Of a stretch of DNA of 64,000 bases, positions 17,438-25,763 are shown piece after piece (the stretch's first letter is position 1; each line of letters begins with the position of its first letter). The DNA is from an uncultured delta proteobacterium (GTDB taxonomy: Bacteria > Desulfobacterota > Desulfovibrionia > Desulfovibrionales > Desulfovibrionaceae), in assembly GCA_900079685.1 (NCBI GenBank), contig LT599018.1, positions 2,805,785 through 2,869,784 on the forward strand, read 5' to 3'. A program made the translations under genes and the position numbers. The notes under the pieces are model-generated. The model worked only from the letters and a program-made list of their open reading frames with translations, was not told the origin of the DNA and searched no databases.

Positions 17438-18895
17438 TTATGCGGGCACTGCGGATTTTGGAGCGGAGCAAATTCTCCAAAGATGGGAAAACAAGCGGGA
17501 AAGTGTCGTTTGGGAGCGGGAAAAGCCTGGGCCGCAAGGGCCGTTTGACCGCTCCCAGATGCGCAGGGCTATTTTCTTCATGTTCTGGCAGGCGGCGGAC
17601 AAGAGGCATTGCATCTGGACCTTCGCAAGGCCTCGGAAGCGGGCGTAGCGATGCCCATGTAATTCCTTGCCGTCGGCAAAGCTCCGCTCCACTGTCTCCT
17701 TACGGCGTTTGTAGATGGCTTTGCCTTTGTCCTCGTAGCGATATTCGTTGATTATATCTTTATATTCCTGCCAGATATGGCGCGTTACTGCTTTGGTATG
17801 GTTGCGACTGGCGGTGCATTGCCCGAGAAGGGAGCAGTTGCGGCAAACGGACGGGTCCGAGACATATTCACGGTAACCGTCCCGGGTCGTTGTCCTATAG
17901 CGCAGGACTCGGTTTTGCGGGCAGAGCTGGCAGTCACAAGTCTCATCATAGACAAAATCCCTTTTGCGCAGGTAACCCGCGCGGTGTGTGGGGCGGCTGT
18001 ACCCGATGACTCCATAAATATCTCTTTCCACAAGGCCTTTGCAGATATGGGGAGTGAAGTAGGCTGCATCAAGGCCTGCGGACTCGACGTTGAAACCAAA
18101 ACGCTTCCGTTGGCGATCAAGGCGGGAGAGGTAGGGCTGAGAGTCATGCACATTGCCGGGGGTAACGAAACTGTCGGTTATGATGCCGCAGATTCCGTCC
18201 ACGGTACGGTGATCCAGATAGAAAAAACCCTTGGGTTTGCCCTCGCGCACCATATACCCGCTGTCCGGGTCCGTGGTGCTGACCTTGATTTCCTTGGTTT
18301 CCGGAGTCTCATCGCGGGGCGGCAAAGGCTTTTTGCCATGCTTGCGGCGGTCTTCATCAATGTCCCGGTCAAGTTCCTCCACATAATCGCGTACGGATTT
18401 GAGCACCTGGGCCTTGTCATATTTTCCCTTGTTGGCACTGGCTTTCAGGTGGGTTGAATCGGTGTACAGCGTTTTGCCGTCCACCATCTTGCGCTTTATG
18501 GCCTGGAGCACAATCTCGTCAAAAATTTCCTGGTAAACCGGGCTGTCATTGAAACGCCTGCGGCGGTTTTGGCTGAAGGTGCTGGCGTGGGGGATTTTGT
18601 CGGTGAGAGTAAAGCCGAGAAACCAACGATATGCGACATTGACTTCGATTTCGCGAATCAACTGTTGCTCGCTGCGAATGCCGAACAAATACCCAATAAA
18701 AAGCATCTTGAATAGCACAACCGGATCAACTGCCGGCCTGCCGTTATCGGGACAGTATCTATCTTTGACCTTGTCATAGATGAATCTGAAGTCGATAGCC
18801 TTGTCGATTTTACGAAGAAGATGTTCTTTAGGCACGAGTTGCTCGATATATACCAGTTCCATCATGCCTTGCTGTTCGGTTTTGCGCTTTATCAT
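17438..18895 (-). CDS. IS1182-family transposase
   Basis: DDE transposase of 485 residues. The N-terminal part (about 15-95) is the DUF772-type domain with LVPKEHLLRKIDKAIDF and FKMLFIGYLFGIRSEQQLIREI. The catalytic core includes YTDSTHLKASANKGKYD, an Asp in HRTVDGICGIITDSFVTPGNVHDSQ, and the C-terminal RRKETVERSFADGKELHGHRYARFRGL carrying the conserved Glu. A Cys cluster CDCQLCPQNRVLRYR...CRNCSLLGQC fits the family. The frame is intact, so the element may be active. There is no good ribosome site for the first ATG; the Met-Met pair at residues 11-12 is an alternative start. Confidence 0.92.
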   Translation of the reverse strand: MIKRKTEQQGMMELVYIEQLVPKEHLLRKIDKAIDFRFIYDKVKDRYCPDNGRPAVDPVVLFKMLFIGYLFGIRSEQQLIREIEVNVAYRWFLGFTLTDKIPHASTFSQNRRRRFNDSPVYQEIFDEIVLQAIKRKMVDGKTLYTDSTHLKASANKGKYDKAQVLKSVRDYVEELDRDIDEDRRKHGKKPLPPRDETPETKEIKVSTTDPDSGYMVREGKPKGFFYLDHRTVDGICGIITDSFVTPGNVHDSQPYLSRLDRQRKRFGFNVESAGLDAAYFTPHICKGLVERDIYGVIGYSRPTHRAGYLRKRDFVYDETCDCQLCPQNRVLRYRTTTRDGYREYVSDPSVCRNCSLLGQCTASRNHTKAVTRHIWQEYKDIINEYRYEDKGKAIYKRRKETVERSFADGKELHGHRYARFRGLAKVQMQCLLSAACQNMKKIALRIWERSNGPCGPGFSRSQTTLSRLFSHLWRICSAPKSAVPA

Positions 18896-18934
18896 GGAGA
18901 TATAAAAACAAAATCCCGGCTAAAAGGCCAGGAC

Positions 18935-18978
18935 TTTGTCAAGGGTCTGAAGGCTGCCTTTGGCAGCCTTTTTGTTTG
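18935..18978 (-). repeat. Right inverted repeat of the insertion sequence
   Basis: Mirror of the left end with two mismatches. It contains the same hairpin with TTTTT on the plus strand, so it could also terminate transcripts leaving the element to the right. Confidence 0.85.
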
Positions 18979-19403
18979 CGGACGGCGCGCGTCCGGGAAA
19001 ATGCGCTCAGCAATACAGAAAAAAGCAATTCAAGCGGGCGCCGGTTTTTATGGTGTTTCTGAAGGTGAGCATGGCTGATCCCGCATTCCGTAGCAGAATT
19101 ACGGAGGGATAGCGGTTTTTTTCCCGCGCGTGCCGGTCCTTGCGGATGGGGGCATGGCGCGCGCCTTTCCTCGCGGCGTCCGGCAGGCGCCGGGTGCTTC
19201 GCTTCGCGGTGTATCGCATCGGGTATCCTTTGAAGTCAGTTCGGTTTTCGCGTTCCGGACAATCGGATACCGGCGGCCCCGAGGCCGCCGGATCGGTGGA
19301 TGGATGCTGGCAGGTCTAAGGCGCTGGAGGAATTATAAAGCCTGTTATTATAAACAGTTTCGCCCAGGGGGGAGGAGCGGGCGTATGGCGGCGGGCCTTG
19401 CGG
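18979..19403. other. Intergenic region between insertion sequence and mnmG
   Basis: 425 bases with no supported gene. Short open frames occur on both strands but none has a ribosome site and recognisable content. An inverted GGCGGCC/CGGCCTC-like GC stretch lies near 19270. This is the 3' side of mnmG, so no promoter for it is expected here. Confidence 0.5.
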
Positions 19404-21305
19404 CTATTCTTTTCCGGCCCGGTCTTTTTGCCTGCTCATTTTCCGCAAATGGATATCCAGGCAGGCCACGGCCGCGGGCGTCACGCCGGGGACGCGCCCG
19501 GCCTGCCCCAAGGTCATGGGCTTTAAGGCGGTGAGCTTTTCCACCACCTCAAGGGTCAGCCCGGCGACGTCCTTGTACGGCATGTCTTCGGGCAGCAGCG
19601 TTTTTTCCAGGGAAGCGGACCGCGCGGCCAGGTCGTGCTGCCGGTCGAGGTACCCCTGGTAAGCGACGGCGGTTTCCACCTCCTGGCGGACGTCCTCGGG
19701 GTAGGTCATGATGTCCGGCCAGAAGACCGCGAGGGTCTCTGAGCTTACGTTGGGACGGCGCAGGATATCCGCAAGGGTCCGGGTGTTGGACGGCAGCGCC
19801 TCCCCCAGGCTTGCAAACACGGGCTGCATGGCGGCGTCCGGCCGGATGGTGATGGTGTTCAGCGCGTCCGTCAGTGCCGCGACGGCCGCCGCCCTGCGCG
19901 AAAACACGGCCCATTGCGCGTCGGATACCAGGCCGTATTCCCGGCCCAGCGGCGTCAGGCGAAGGTCCGCGTTGCCTTCGCGCAGGAGCAGCCGGTGCTC
20001 GGCGCGGGAGGTGAACATGCGGTAGGGCTCGTTGGTGCCCTTGGTGGTGAGGTCGTCGGTGAGCACGTGAATGTAGGAAACGTCCCGGCCCGGGAGGAAC
20101 GGGGCCTTGCCCCGGAACCGGGCCGCGATGTTGATGGCCGCGAAGATGCCCTGGGCGGCGGCTTCCTCATATCCTGACGTGCCGTTGACCTGCCCCGCGA
20201 ACCACAGGCCGGGCACGGCGGCGCATTCCAGGGTGGGTTTCAGGCATTGGGCGTCAATGCAGTCGTATTCGATGGCGTAGCCCGGCCGCACGATCCGGCA
20301 GCGCTCAAGGCCCGGCATGGTGTTGATAAAGGTCTGCTGCACTTCTACCGGCAGGCCGGTCGGCAGGTTGTTCAGGTAGAAGAGGGGATCGTGAAGCCCT
20401 TCCGGCTCCACGAAAATCTGGTGCCGGGTCTTTTCCGGGAAGCGGGCGATCTTGTCCTCGATGGCCGGGCAGTAGCGCGGGCCCGGGCCGGGGATGGCCC
20501 CGTTGTACATGGGCGAGCGGTGCAGGTTGTCGCGGATGACGGCGTGGCTTTTTTCGTTGGTCCAGGTCATGTAGCAGGGCTGCTGCGGGAGCGAAACGCC
20601 GGGCCCGTGAAAGCTGAACCCGCGCGGGGCTTCATCCCCGGGCTGCGGGACCAGGGCGTCAAAGTCGATGCCGGCGCCGAGCACGCGCGGGGGCGTGCAG
20701 GTCATGAAGCGGCGCAGGAAAATGCCCGCCGCCTCAAGGGACGGGGAAAGCGCGTCGGATGCCGCGTCCCCCAGCCTGCCGCCGGAATGGCTCCGCTCGC
20801 CGAAAAAGAGCTTGCCCCGCAAAAAGGTTCCGGCGGTCACCATAATGGCCCCGGCCTCGAACCGCCTGCCGAGGTACGTTGTGACGGCGTGGGCTCTGCC
20901 GCCCGAGAGTTCCAGGCCGGTGACCATGTCCTGTATGACCGTGAGGTTCGGCGTTGCGTACAGATCGTTTTTGACGGCACGGGCGTAGAGCTCACGGTCC
21001 ATCTGGGCGCGCGGGGCGCGCACCGCCGGGCCCTTGCTGGTGTTGAGCATCTTGAACTGGATGGTGGCGGAATCCGCCCATAGGCCCATGCGCCCGCCGA
21101 GGGCGTCGATCTCCCGCACCATATGGCCCTTGGCCAGACCGCCGATGGCCGGGTTGCAGGACATCTGGCCGAGATGGTCCGTGCTGCTGGTCAGGAGCAG
21201 GGTGGCAAGGCCCATGCGCGCGGTCGCGGCCGCGGCCTCGGAACCGGCGTGGCCGCCGCCGATGATGATGCAGTCAAAAACGCCTGTGGTCGAGTGCGAT
21301 ACCAT
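19404..21305 (-). CDS. mnmG: tRNA uridine-34 carboxymethylaminomethyl modification enzyme
   Basis: FAD-dependent partner of MnmE that builds the cmnm5 group on wobble U34 of certain tRNAs in the cytoplasm. The 633-residue protein has the N-terminal dinucleotide fold IIGGGHAGSEAAAA (about 13-26), the family signatures MSCNPAIGGLAKGHMVREIDALGG and FVEPEGLHDPLFYLNNLPTGLP, GQVNGTSGYEEAAAQG, TSRAEHRLLLREGNADLRL, and the C-terminal helical MnmE/tRNA-binding domain. ATG 21305 gives the normal family length; an in-frame extension of 77 residues upstream is low-complexity and rejected. The ribosome site (AAGAAGA) is weak. No mnmE is in the window. Confidence 0.95.
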   Translation of the reverse strand: MVSHSTTGVFDCIIIGGGHAGSEAAAATARMGLATLLLTSSTDHLGQMSCNPAIGGLAKGHMVREIDALGGRMGLWADSATIQFKMLNTSKGPAVRAPRAQMDRELYARAVKNDLYATPNLTVIQDMVTGLELSGGRAHAVTTYLGRRFEAGAIMVTAGTFLRGKLFFGERSHSGGRLGDAASDALSPSLEAAGIFLRRFMTCTPPRVLGAGIDFDALVPQPGDEAPRGFSFHGPGVSLPQQPCYMTWTNEKSHAVIRDNLHRSPMYNGAIPGPGPRYCPAIEDKIARFPEKTRHQIFVEPEGLHDPLFYLNNLPTGLPVEVQQTFINTMPGLERCRIVRPGYAIEYDCIDAQCLKPTLECAAVPGLWFAGQVNGTSGYEEAAAQGIFAAINIAARFRGKAPFLPGRDVSYIHVLTDDLTTKGTNEPYRMFTSRAEHRLLLREGNADLRLTPLGREYGLVSDAQWAVFSRRAAAVAALTDALNTITIRPDAAMQPVFASLGEALPSNTRTLADILRRPNVSSETLAVFWPDIMTYPEDVRQEVETAVAYQGYLDRQHDLAARSASLEKTLLPEDMPYKDVAGLTLEVVEKLTALKPMTLGQAGRVPGVTPAAVACLDIHLRKMSRQKDRAGKE

Positions 21306-21413
21306 GCAATGGTCTTCTTTATGCGGCAAAAGCCGCTGTTGCCGCGCTTCCGGGAACGGGAGGGAAAAGAAAGCGGAGGAAAAGGATGGAAGGCGGGCGG
21401 GAAACGAAAAACA

Positions 21414-21440
21414 GATGGGGAAGCGTTTCGCTTCCCCATC
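21414..21440 (-). terminator. Hairpin after the small gene upstream of mnmG
   Basis: Perfect stem GATGGGGAAGCG / CGCTTCCCCATC with loop TTT (or AAA). On the minus strand it is followed by TGTTTTTCGTTTC, so it should stop the transcript of the 102-residue gene before mnmG. Confidence 0.8.
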
Positions 21441-21471
21441 AAAAGGGGAAAGCCCCCGCCATGGCAAATGG

Positions 21472-21780
21472 TTATTTGCCGTGGGACGCGCGTTTGGCCG
21501 CCTTGAGGGGGTTGACCTTCTGGGTGGAAGTGGCAATTTTCTGGATGCGGTGCTGGTTGGCGGAGGTCAGTTCGACGGGATCGAGGCCCAGGGCCTTCAG
21601 CCGTTCGGCGGTATTCGCGCGGGCGGTGGAATAACGGTTGGTGTCGGCCATGCTCGAATCGACCATCTTCTGGGTGGTGAGGTACAGGCCGTTGGAGTCA
21701 ATGGCCAGAAGCAGGGCTTTGCCATTTTCCTCAACCGGCTGGATGATCATATCTGCATTTGTGCCAAAACGGGTAATCAT
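21472..21780 (-). CDS. Small conserved-looking protein of unknown function
   Basis: Protein of 102 residues, soluble, starting MITRFGTNADMII. ATG 21780 is preceded by AAGGAG at 8 bases, a strong site, and the gene has its own terminator, so it is very probably real. The first 45 residues look like beta strands (ADMIIQPVEENGKALLLAIDSNGLYLTT); the rest is helical, ending in a basic tail (NPLKAAKRASHGK). I do not recognise a family. It lies directly upstream of mnmG but is separated from it by the hairpin. Confidence 0.75.
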   Translation of the reverse strand: MITRFGTNADMIIQPVEENGKALLLAIDSNGLYLTTQKMVDSSMADTNRYSTARANTAERLKALGLDPVELTSANQHRIQKIATSTQKVNPLKAAKRASHGK

Positions 21781-22070
21781 TGTTCGCTCCTTGTATGGAA
21801 TGGCGCATGCGCGCCATAGAGGCATCGTAAATAATGTCCGTGATACGTAATGAAATACGCATGCGCTGTCAACAGCAAATTTTTTCTTCCGCCTCGCGCG
21901 GGGTGTTGAAAAAGACCCTGTCTCCCTAAGCTGTGGCGGAACGATGAGAAAAATATACCGCCGGGGAGGGCGCAGGTGTTTTCCCGCCCGCGCGGGTTTG
22001 CCTTTTTCCGTTCCTGTAGTATCTTCCTCGCATGCGGGCCGCCCGCATATTTTTGCTTTTCGGACACTGT

Positions 22071-23543
22071 ATGGATAACCATCTCCCCCTCTGGATCCGC
22101 CAGGGAAAAAAAGACGCGGGCTTCGCGGCCAACGCGTGGGAACCGCTGCAGCCTTTGCTGGAAGTGGTGGCCCGGATGTTTTCCGTGGAAGCCGTGGTGA
22201 TCGACTCTTCCGGCGTGTGCGTCGCGGGCAGCGGCCCGTACAAAGAGGCTGTCGGCATCCGGGCTCCGGAGGGCACGGCTCTCGCCCACAGTTTGTCGTC
22301 CGGCGGGCAGACCATGGTGCTCAACCCGCGCGAGGACACGGCCTGTCTGGAATGTTCCCAGCGGGACACCTGCCGGGACCAGGCCAATTATACCGCGCCC
22401 GTGGAGATCGACGGAACCATCGTCGGGGCCGTGCAGATCGTGGCGTTCGACCAGGAACAGCGCATGGCGCTCCTGGAACGGGCCGAGGGCACGTTTTTCC
22501 TGATAGCCCAGTGCATTCTGCTGCTGTGGCGCACGAAAAAGCTGACCCCCGCTTCCCGCGCCGCGGCCGCCCCGGACGAACAGAGCCTTGCCGACCTTGT
22601 GGGCAACTCCCCGGCCATGCTGTATTTGAAGGAATCCATCCTCAAGGCCGCGTCGGCTAACGGCCCGGTGCTTATTACCGGAGAGTCCGGAACGGGCAAG
22701 GAGCTGGTGGCAACGGCCATCCATAATAACAGCGGCCACAGGAGCGGCCCCTTTGTGCCGGTCAACTGCGGGGCGCTGCCTGAATCGCTGATGGAGAGCG
22801 AGCTGTTCGGCTATGCGCCGGGCGCTTTTTCCGGCGCCAAGAGCGGCGGGGAGAAGGGGCTGTGGGAACAGGCGGACGGCGGCACCATCTTTCTTGACGA
22901 GATAAGCGAACTGCCCCTGGCGCTCCAGGTGAAGCTGCTCCGGACGATCCAGGACGGCCAGATCCGCCGGGTGGGCGGGGGTAAGTTCACCCGCGTCAAC
23001 GCCCGCGTGATCGCGGCCACCAACCGGGACTTGCGCGAGCAGGTGCGGCGCGGGGCGTTCCGGGAAGACCTTTTTTACCGCCTCAACGTGATTCCCGTGC
23101 CCGTGCCGCCTCTCAGGGAACGGCGGGAAGACATCCGGGCGCTGGCCACCCATTTCATCGTGCGGCAGTCGAGCCACCTGGATTCGCGCATGGTCGTGGT
23201 GGACCAGCAGCTCATGCGGCGGTTCATGGAGTACCACTGGCCCGGCAACGTCCGGGAGTTGAAGAATTTTATCGAATACGGCATTCATTTTTCCAAGGAC
23301 AGCACCATCACCTGGGATCTGCTTGCCGGGCATTTTGACGCCGGGCCGGTCGTCTTGCCGGAAACGGCAAAGGGCAGGCTTAAAAAGGTCAGGACCGACG
23401 TCGCGGCGGATCTCGTGCGCGCGGCTGTGGCAAAATACGGCTTGTCCGTTACGGGAAAAAAGGCCGCGGCCAAGGAGTTGGGCATAAGCCTCGCCACCTT
23501 GTACCGGGCTCTGGCCCGGGAAAAAGAGGCCGCCGGGGAATGA
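22071..23543 (+). CDS. Sigma-54-dependent activator with Cys-rich N-terminal sensor
   Basis: Enhancer-binding protein of 490 residues. The N-terminal domain (about 20-155) looks GAF/PAS-like and contains CLECSQRDTC (Cys92, Cys95, Cys101), a CX2CX5C cluster that could bind metal or Fe-S or act as a redox switch. The AAA+ domain (about 172-400) has Walker A GESGTGKE at 204-211, the sigma-54 contact loop GAFSGA at 251-256 (Ser where most have Thr), Walker B GTIFLDE, and arginine-finger region. A Fis-type HTH (KKAAAKELGISLATLYRALA) closes the protein. The start is uncertain: ATG 22071 is chosen, an ATG at 22032 is also in frame, and neither has a good ribosome site. trxB follows by 109 bases. Confidence 0.88.
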   Translation: MDNHLPLWIRQGKKDAGFAANAWEPLQPLLEVVARMFSVEAVVIDSSGVCVAGSGPYKEAVGIRAPEGTALAHSLSSGGQTMVLNPREDTACLECSQRDTCRDQANYTAPVEIDGTIVGAVQIVAFDQEQRMALLERAEGTFFLIAQCILLLWRTKKLTPASRAAAAPDEQSLADLVGNSPAMLYLKESILKAASANGPVLITGESGTGKELVATAIHNNSGHRSGPFVPVNCGALPESLMESELFGYAPGAFSGAKSGGEKGLWEQADGGTIFLDEISELPLALQVKLLRTIQDGQIRRVGGGKFTRVNARVIAATNRDLREQVRRGAFREDLFYRLNVIPVPVPPLRERREDIRALATHFIVRQSSHLDSRMVVVDQQLMRRFMEYHWPGNVRELKNFIEYGIHFSKDSTITWDLLAGHFDAGPVVLPETAKGRLKKVRTDVAADLVRAAVAKYGLSVTGKKAAAKELGISLATLYRALAREKEAAGE

Positions 23544-23652
23544 ACCGGCACTCCGGCCCCGTTTCGGGCCCGGCATTCGAGCCCGGCATTCAAGCAGGCC
23601 GCCGCGCGCGAGCTCACACGTATACAATTGTTCTCGACATCAGGAGACAGCA

Positions 23653-24585
23653 GTGGAACATCATGAGTTGATTATTCTCGGCGCGGGACCCGCCGGCCTC
23701 ACCGCCGCCGTGTACGCCCAACGTTCGGGCCTGGACGCCGTCGTGCTGGAAAAAGGCGCCGTCGGCGGGCAGATTACCACGACCAACGACGTGGAGAACT
23801 GGCCCGGCTTCAAGCAGATATCCGGGTACGACCTGGCCGCTTCGCTCCAGGAGCACGCCGAATACCTGGGCGCGGAAATCCGCGTCGCGGACATACAGAG
23901 CCTTGATTTTTCAGAACCGCGAAAAGTCGTGCAAACGGACAAGGGAGCCATGACGGCCGACGCGATCATCATATGCACCGGCGCGCGGCACAGGCAGCTG
24001 GGCGTTCCGGGCGAAGCGGAGCTCACGGGGCGCGGCGTCAGCTACTGCGCGGTGTGCGACGGGCCTTTTTTCCGCAATGAGGAAATCGTGGTCGTGGGCG
24101 GCGGCGATACGGCCGTGGAAGAAGCCGAATACCTGACGCGGTTTGCATCCAAGGTGTACCTCGTGCACCGCCGGGACCAGCTCCGCGCGGCGGAGATGCT
24201 CGCCAAGCGCACGCTCGCCAACCCCAAGATCGAGCCGGTCTGGGATACCGTGGTGACGGGCATCAACGGCAAGACCGGGGTGGAATCCGTTTCCGTGAAG
24301 AACGTGAAAACCGGCGCTGAAAAGAAGATCCCGGTCACGGGCGTCTTTATTTTCGTCGGCACCCTGCCCAACTCCGAAGTGTTCAAGGGAAGCGGGCTGG
24401 GCATGGATGCGAGCGGCTGGGTCATTGCGGACCATGCCACGTTGCGGACCAATATCGAGGGCGTGTTCGCCGCCGGGGACGTGCGCGAGACGAGCCTGCG
24501 CCAGATGATTACGGCATCCGCCGACGGGGCGCGCGCTGCCATGTCCGTCTACGCGTATCTCTCCGAGCTGGCGTTGCGCAAATAA
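23653..24585 (+). CDS. trxB: Thioredoxin reductase
   Basis: Cytoplasmic flavoenzyme of 310 residues that transfers electrons from NADPH (or another donor) to thioredoxin. It has the FAD motif GAGPAGLTAAVYAQRSG near 10-26, the redox pair CAVC (Cys132 and Cys135), the nucleotide motif GGGDTAVEEAEYL near 155, and the C-terminal GVFAAGDVRETSLRQMITASADGA. It starts with GTG at 23653, preceded by AGGAG at 6 bases; the next in-frame choices would cut into the first strand. Located behind the Cys-rich activator gene, which raises the possibility of redox-dependent control. Confidence 0.95.
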   Translation: MEHHELIILGAGPAGLTAAVYAQRSGLDAVVLEKGAVGGQITTTNDVENWPGFKQISGYDLAASLQEHAEYLGAEIRVADIQSLDFSEPRKVVQTDKGAMTADAIIICTGARHRQLGVPGEAELTGRGVSYCAVCDGPFFRNEEIVVVGGGDTAVEEAEYLTRFASKVYLVHRRDQLRAAEMLAKRTLANPKIEPVWDTVVTGINGKTGVESVSVKNVKTGAEKKIPVTGVFIFVGTLPNSEVFKGSGLGMDASGWVIADHATLRTNIEGVFAAGDVRETSLRQMITASADGARAAMSVYAYLSELALRK

Positions 24586-24609
24586 CGCGGGCTGTTTTTT
24601 CACCATGCC

Positions 24610-24645
24610 GGGCCGGGATGCGCATCGCATCCCGGCCCTTTGTGT
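24610..24645 (+). terminator. Hairpin after trxB
   Basis: Stem GGGCCGGGATGCG / GCATCCCGGCCC (with CAT in the loop) followed by TTTGTGTT, 25 bases past the trxB stop. The T tract is short, but position and stem strength support termination. Confidence 0.7.
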
Positions 24646-24746
24646 TGCCGCCGGTTTGTAAAATAGAAGGTTTGGCCCTCCGGGCGGCTGTGGTACAGTT
24701 GTGGTGAAAAACAGCCCGCACGGTTCGCGGGCCGGGGAGGAGCGCC

Positions 24747-25715
24747 ATGAAAGCAGTCGTTATCAGGGAATTCGGCGATGAAAATGTATTGGAATGCCGG
24801 GAAATTCCCGTACCGGAGCCCGGCCGGGGCGAGGTGCGGGTCCGGGTCAGGGCCGCGGGCGTAAACCCGGTGGAAACGTATATTCGATCAGGGAAATACG
24901 GGGCGCTCCCGGCCTTGCCCTATACGCCCGGCAACGACGGCGCGGGTATCGTTGACGCCGTCGGGCCGGATGCGCACCGCCTGGCGCCCGGACAGCGGGT
25001 ATTTATCGCGGCCTCCCTGGCGAAGCGCAATACCGGGACGTATGCCGAATATGCCGTGTGCGATGCCGACGCGGCGCACCCTCTGCCGGACGCGCTCGGG
25101 TTTGCCGAGGGCGCGGGCCTGGGCACCCCCGGCCTTGCCGCCGGGTACGCCCTTTTTTCGCGGGCGGGCCTCAGGCCGGGGGAAACCGTGCTCGTCCACG
25201 GGGCCACCGGCGGCGTGGGCACCCTGGCGGTGCAGCTGGCGCGCAGGGCCGGGGCCGTCGTGCTGGGCACGGCGGGCAGCGGCGAAGGCGGGGCGCTGCT
25301 CGCGGCCATCGGCGCGCACCGGGTATTCAACCACCGGGAGGAAGGGTATCTTGAAATGATCCGGGAGGCCGCGCCCGGCGGGCCGGACGTCATCATCGAA
25401 ATGCTTGCCGACGTGAACCTTGCCACGGATTTGTCCCTGCTCGCGCGGCACGGCCGCATCGTGGTCGTGGGAAGCCGGGGGAGCCTCGCCTTCAGCCCGC
25501 GTGACGCCATGGTCAAGGATGCCGCCATTCACGGGATGCTCCTGGGCAATATGCCGCGCGCGGTATACCGTGAGATGATGTACCGGCTGGCGGCCGCCCT
25601 GGAGAACGGGCTGCGCGTCATCGTGGGCCGGGAACTGCCGCTGGAGGATGCGCCAGAGGCCCACAGGCTTGTGATGGGCGGCGGCAAGGCGGGCAAAATC
25701 GTGCTGGCGGTATGA
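24747..25715 (+). CDS. NADPH:quinone reductase-like MDR oxidoreductase
   Basis: Medium-chain dehydrogenase/reductase of 322 residues without catalytic zinc ligands, resembling zeta-crystallin and quinone oxidoreductase. The N-terminal GroES-like domain has the family phrase VRAAGVNPVETYIRSGKY and PYTPGNDGAGIV; the nucleotide domain has VLVHGATGGVGTLAVQLARRAGAVVLGTAGSGEG (about 150-180), fitting NADPH binding. Its natural substrate cannot be read. GAGGAG 5 bases before ATG 24747 supports the start. It is transcribed alone between the trxB terminator and a convergent asparaginase gene. Confidence 0.9.
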   Translation: MKAVVIREFGDENVLECREIPVPEPGRGEVRVRVRAAGVNPVETYIRSGKYGALPALPYTPGNDGAGIVDAVGPDAHRLAPGQRVFIAASLAKRNTGTYAEYAVCDADAAHPLPDALGFAEGAGLGTPGLAAGYALFSRAGLRPGETVLVHGATGGVGTLAVQLARRAGAVVLGTAGSGEGGALLAAIGAHRVFNHREEGYLEMIREAAPGGPDVIIEMLADVNLATDLSLLARHGRIVVVGSRGSLAFSPRDAMVKDAAIHGMLLGNMPRAVYREMMYRLAAALENGLRVIVGRELPLEDAPEAHRLVMGGGKAGKIVLAV

Positions 25716-25763
25716 TGCGGCGCTCTTTCCCGCCCGGCTCTTCCCCGGGCCGCTTGCGGCCGG

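Larger units (their letters stand above)
17350..18978. mobile_element. Intact IS1182-family insertion sequence
   Basis: Element of about 1.63 kb bounded by 44-base inverted repeats (17350-17393 and 18935-18978) that differ at only two positions. Each end contains the hairpin AAGGCTGCC-TTT-GGCAGCCTT followed by a T-rich tract reading outward. One transposase gene on the minus strand fills the interior. I could not identify a target duplication by eye. It is inserted between the symporter and mnmG. Confidence 0.85.

Noticed and set aside
19550..21083. Plus-strand frames opposite mnmG
   Set aside because: They are mirror frames of a conserved gene with no motif of their own.
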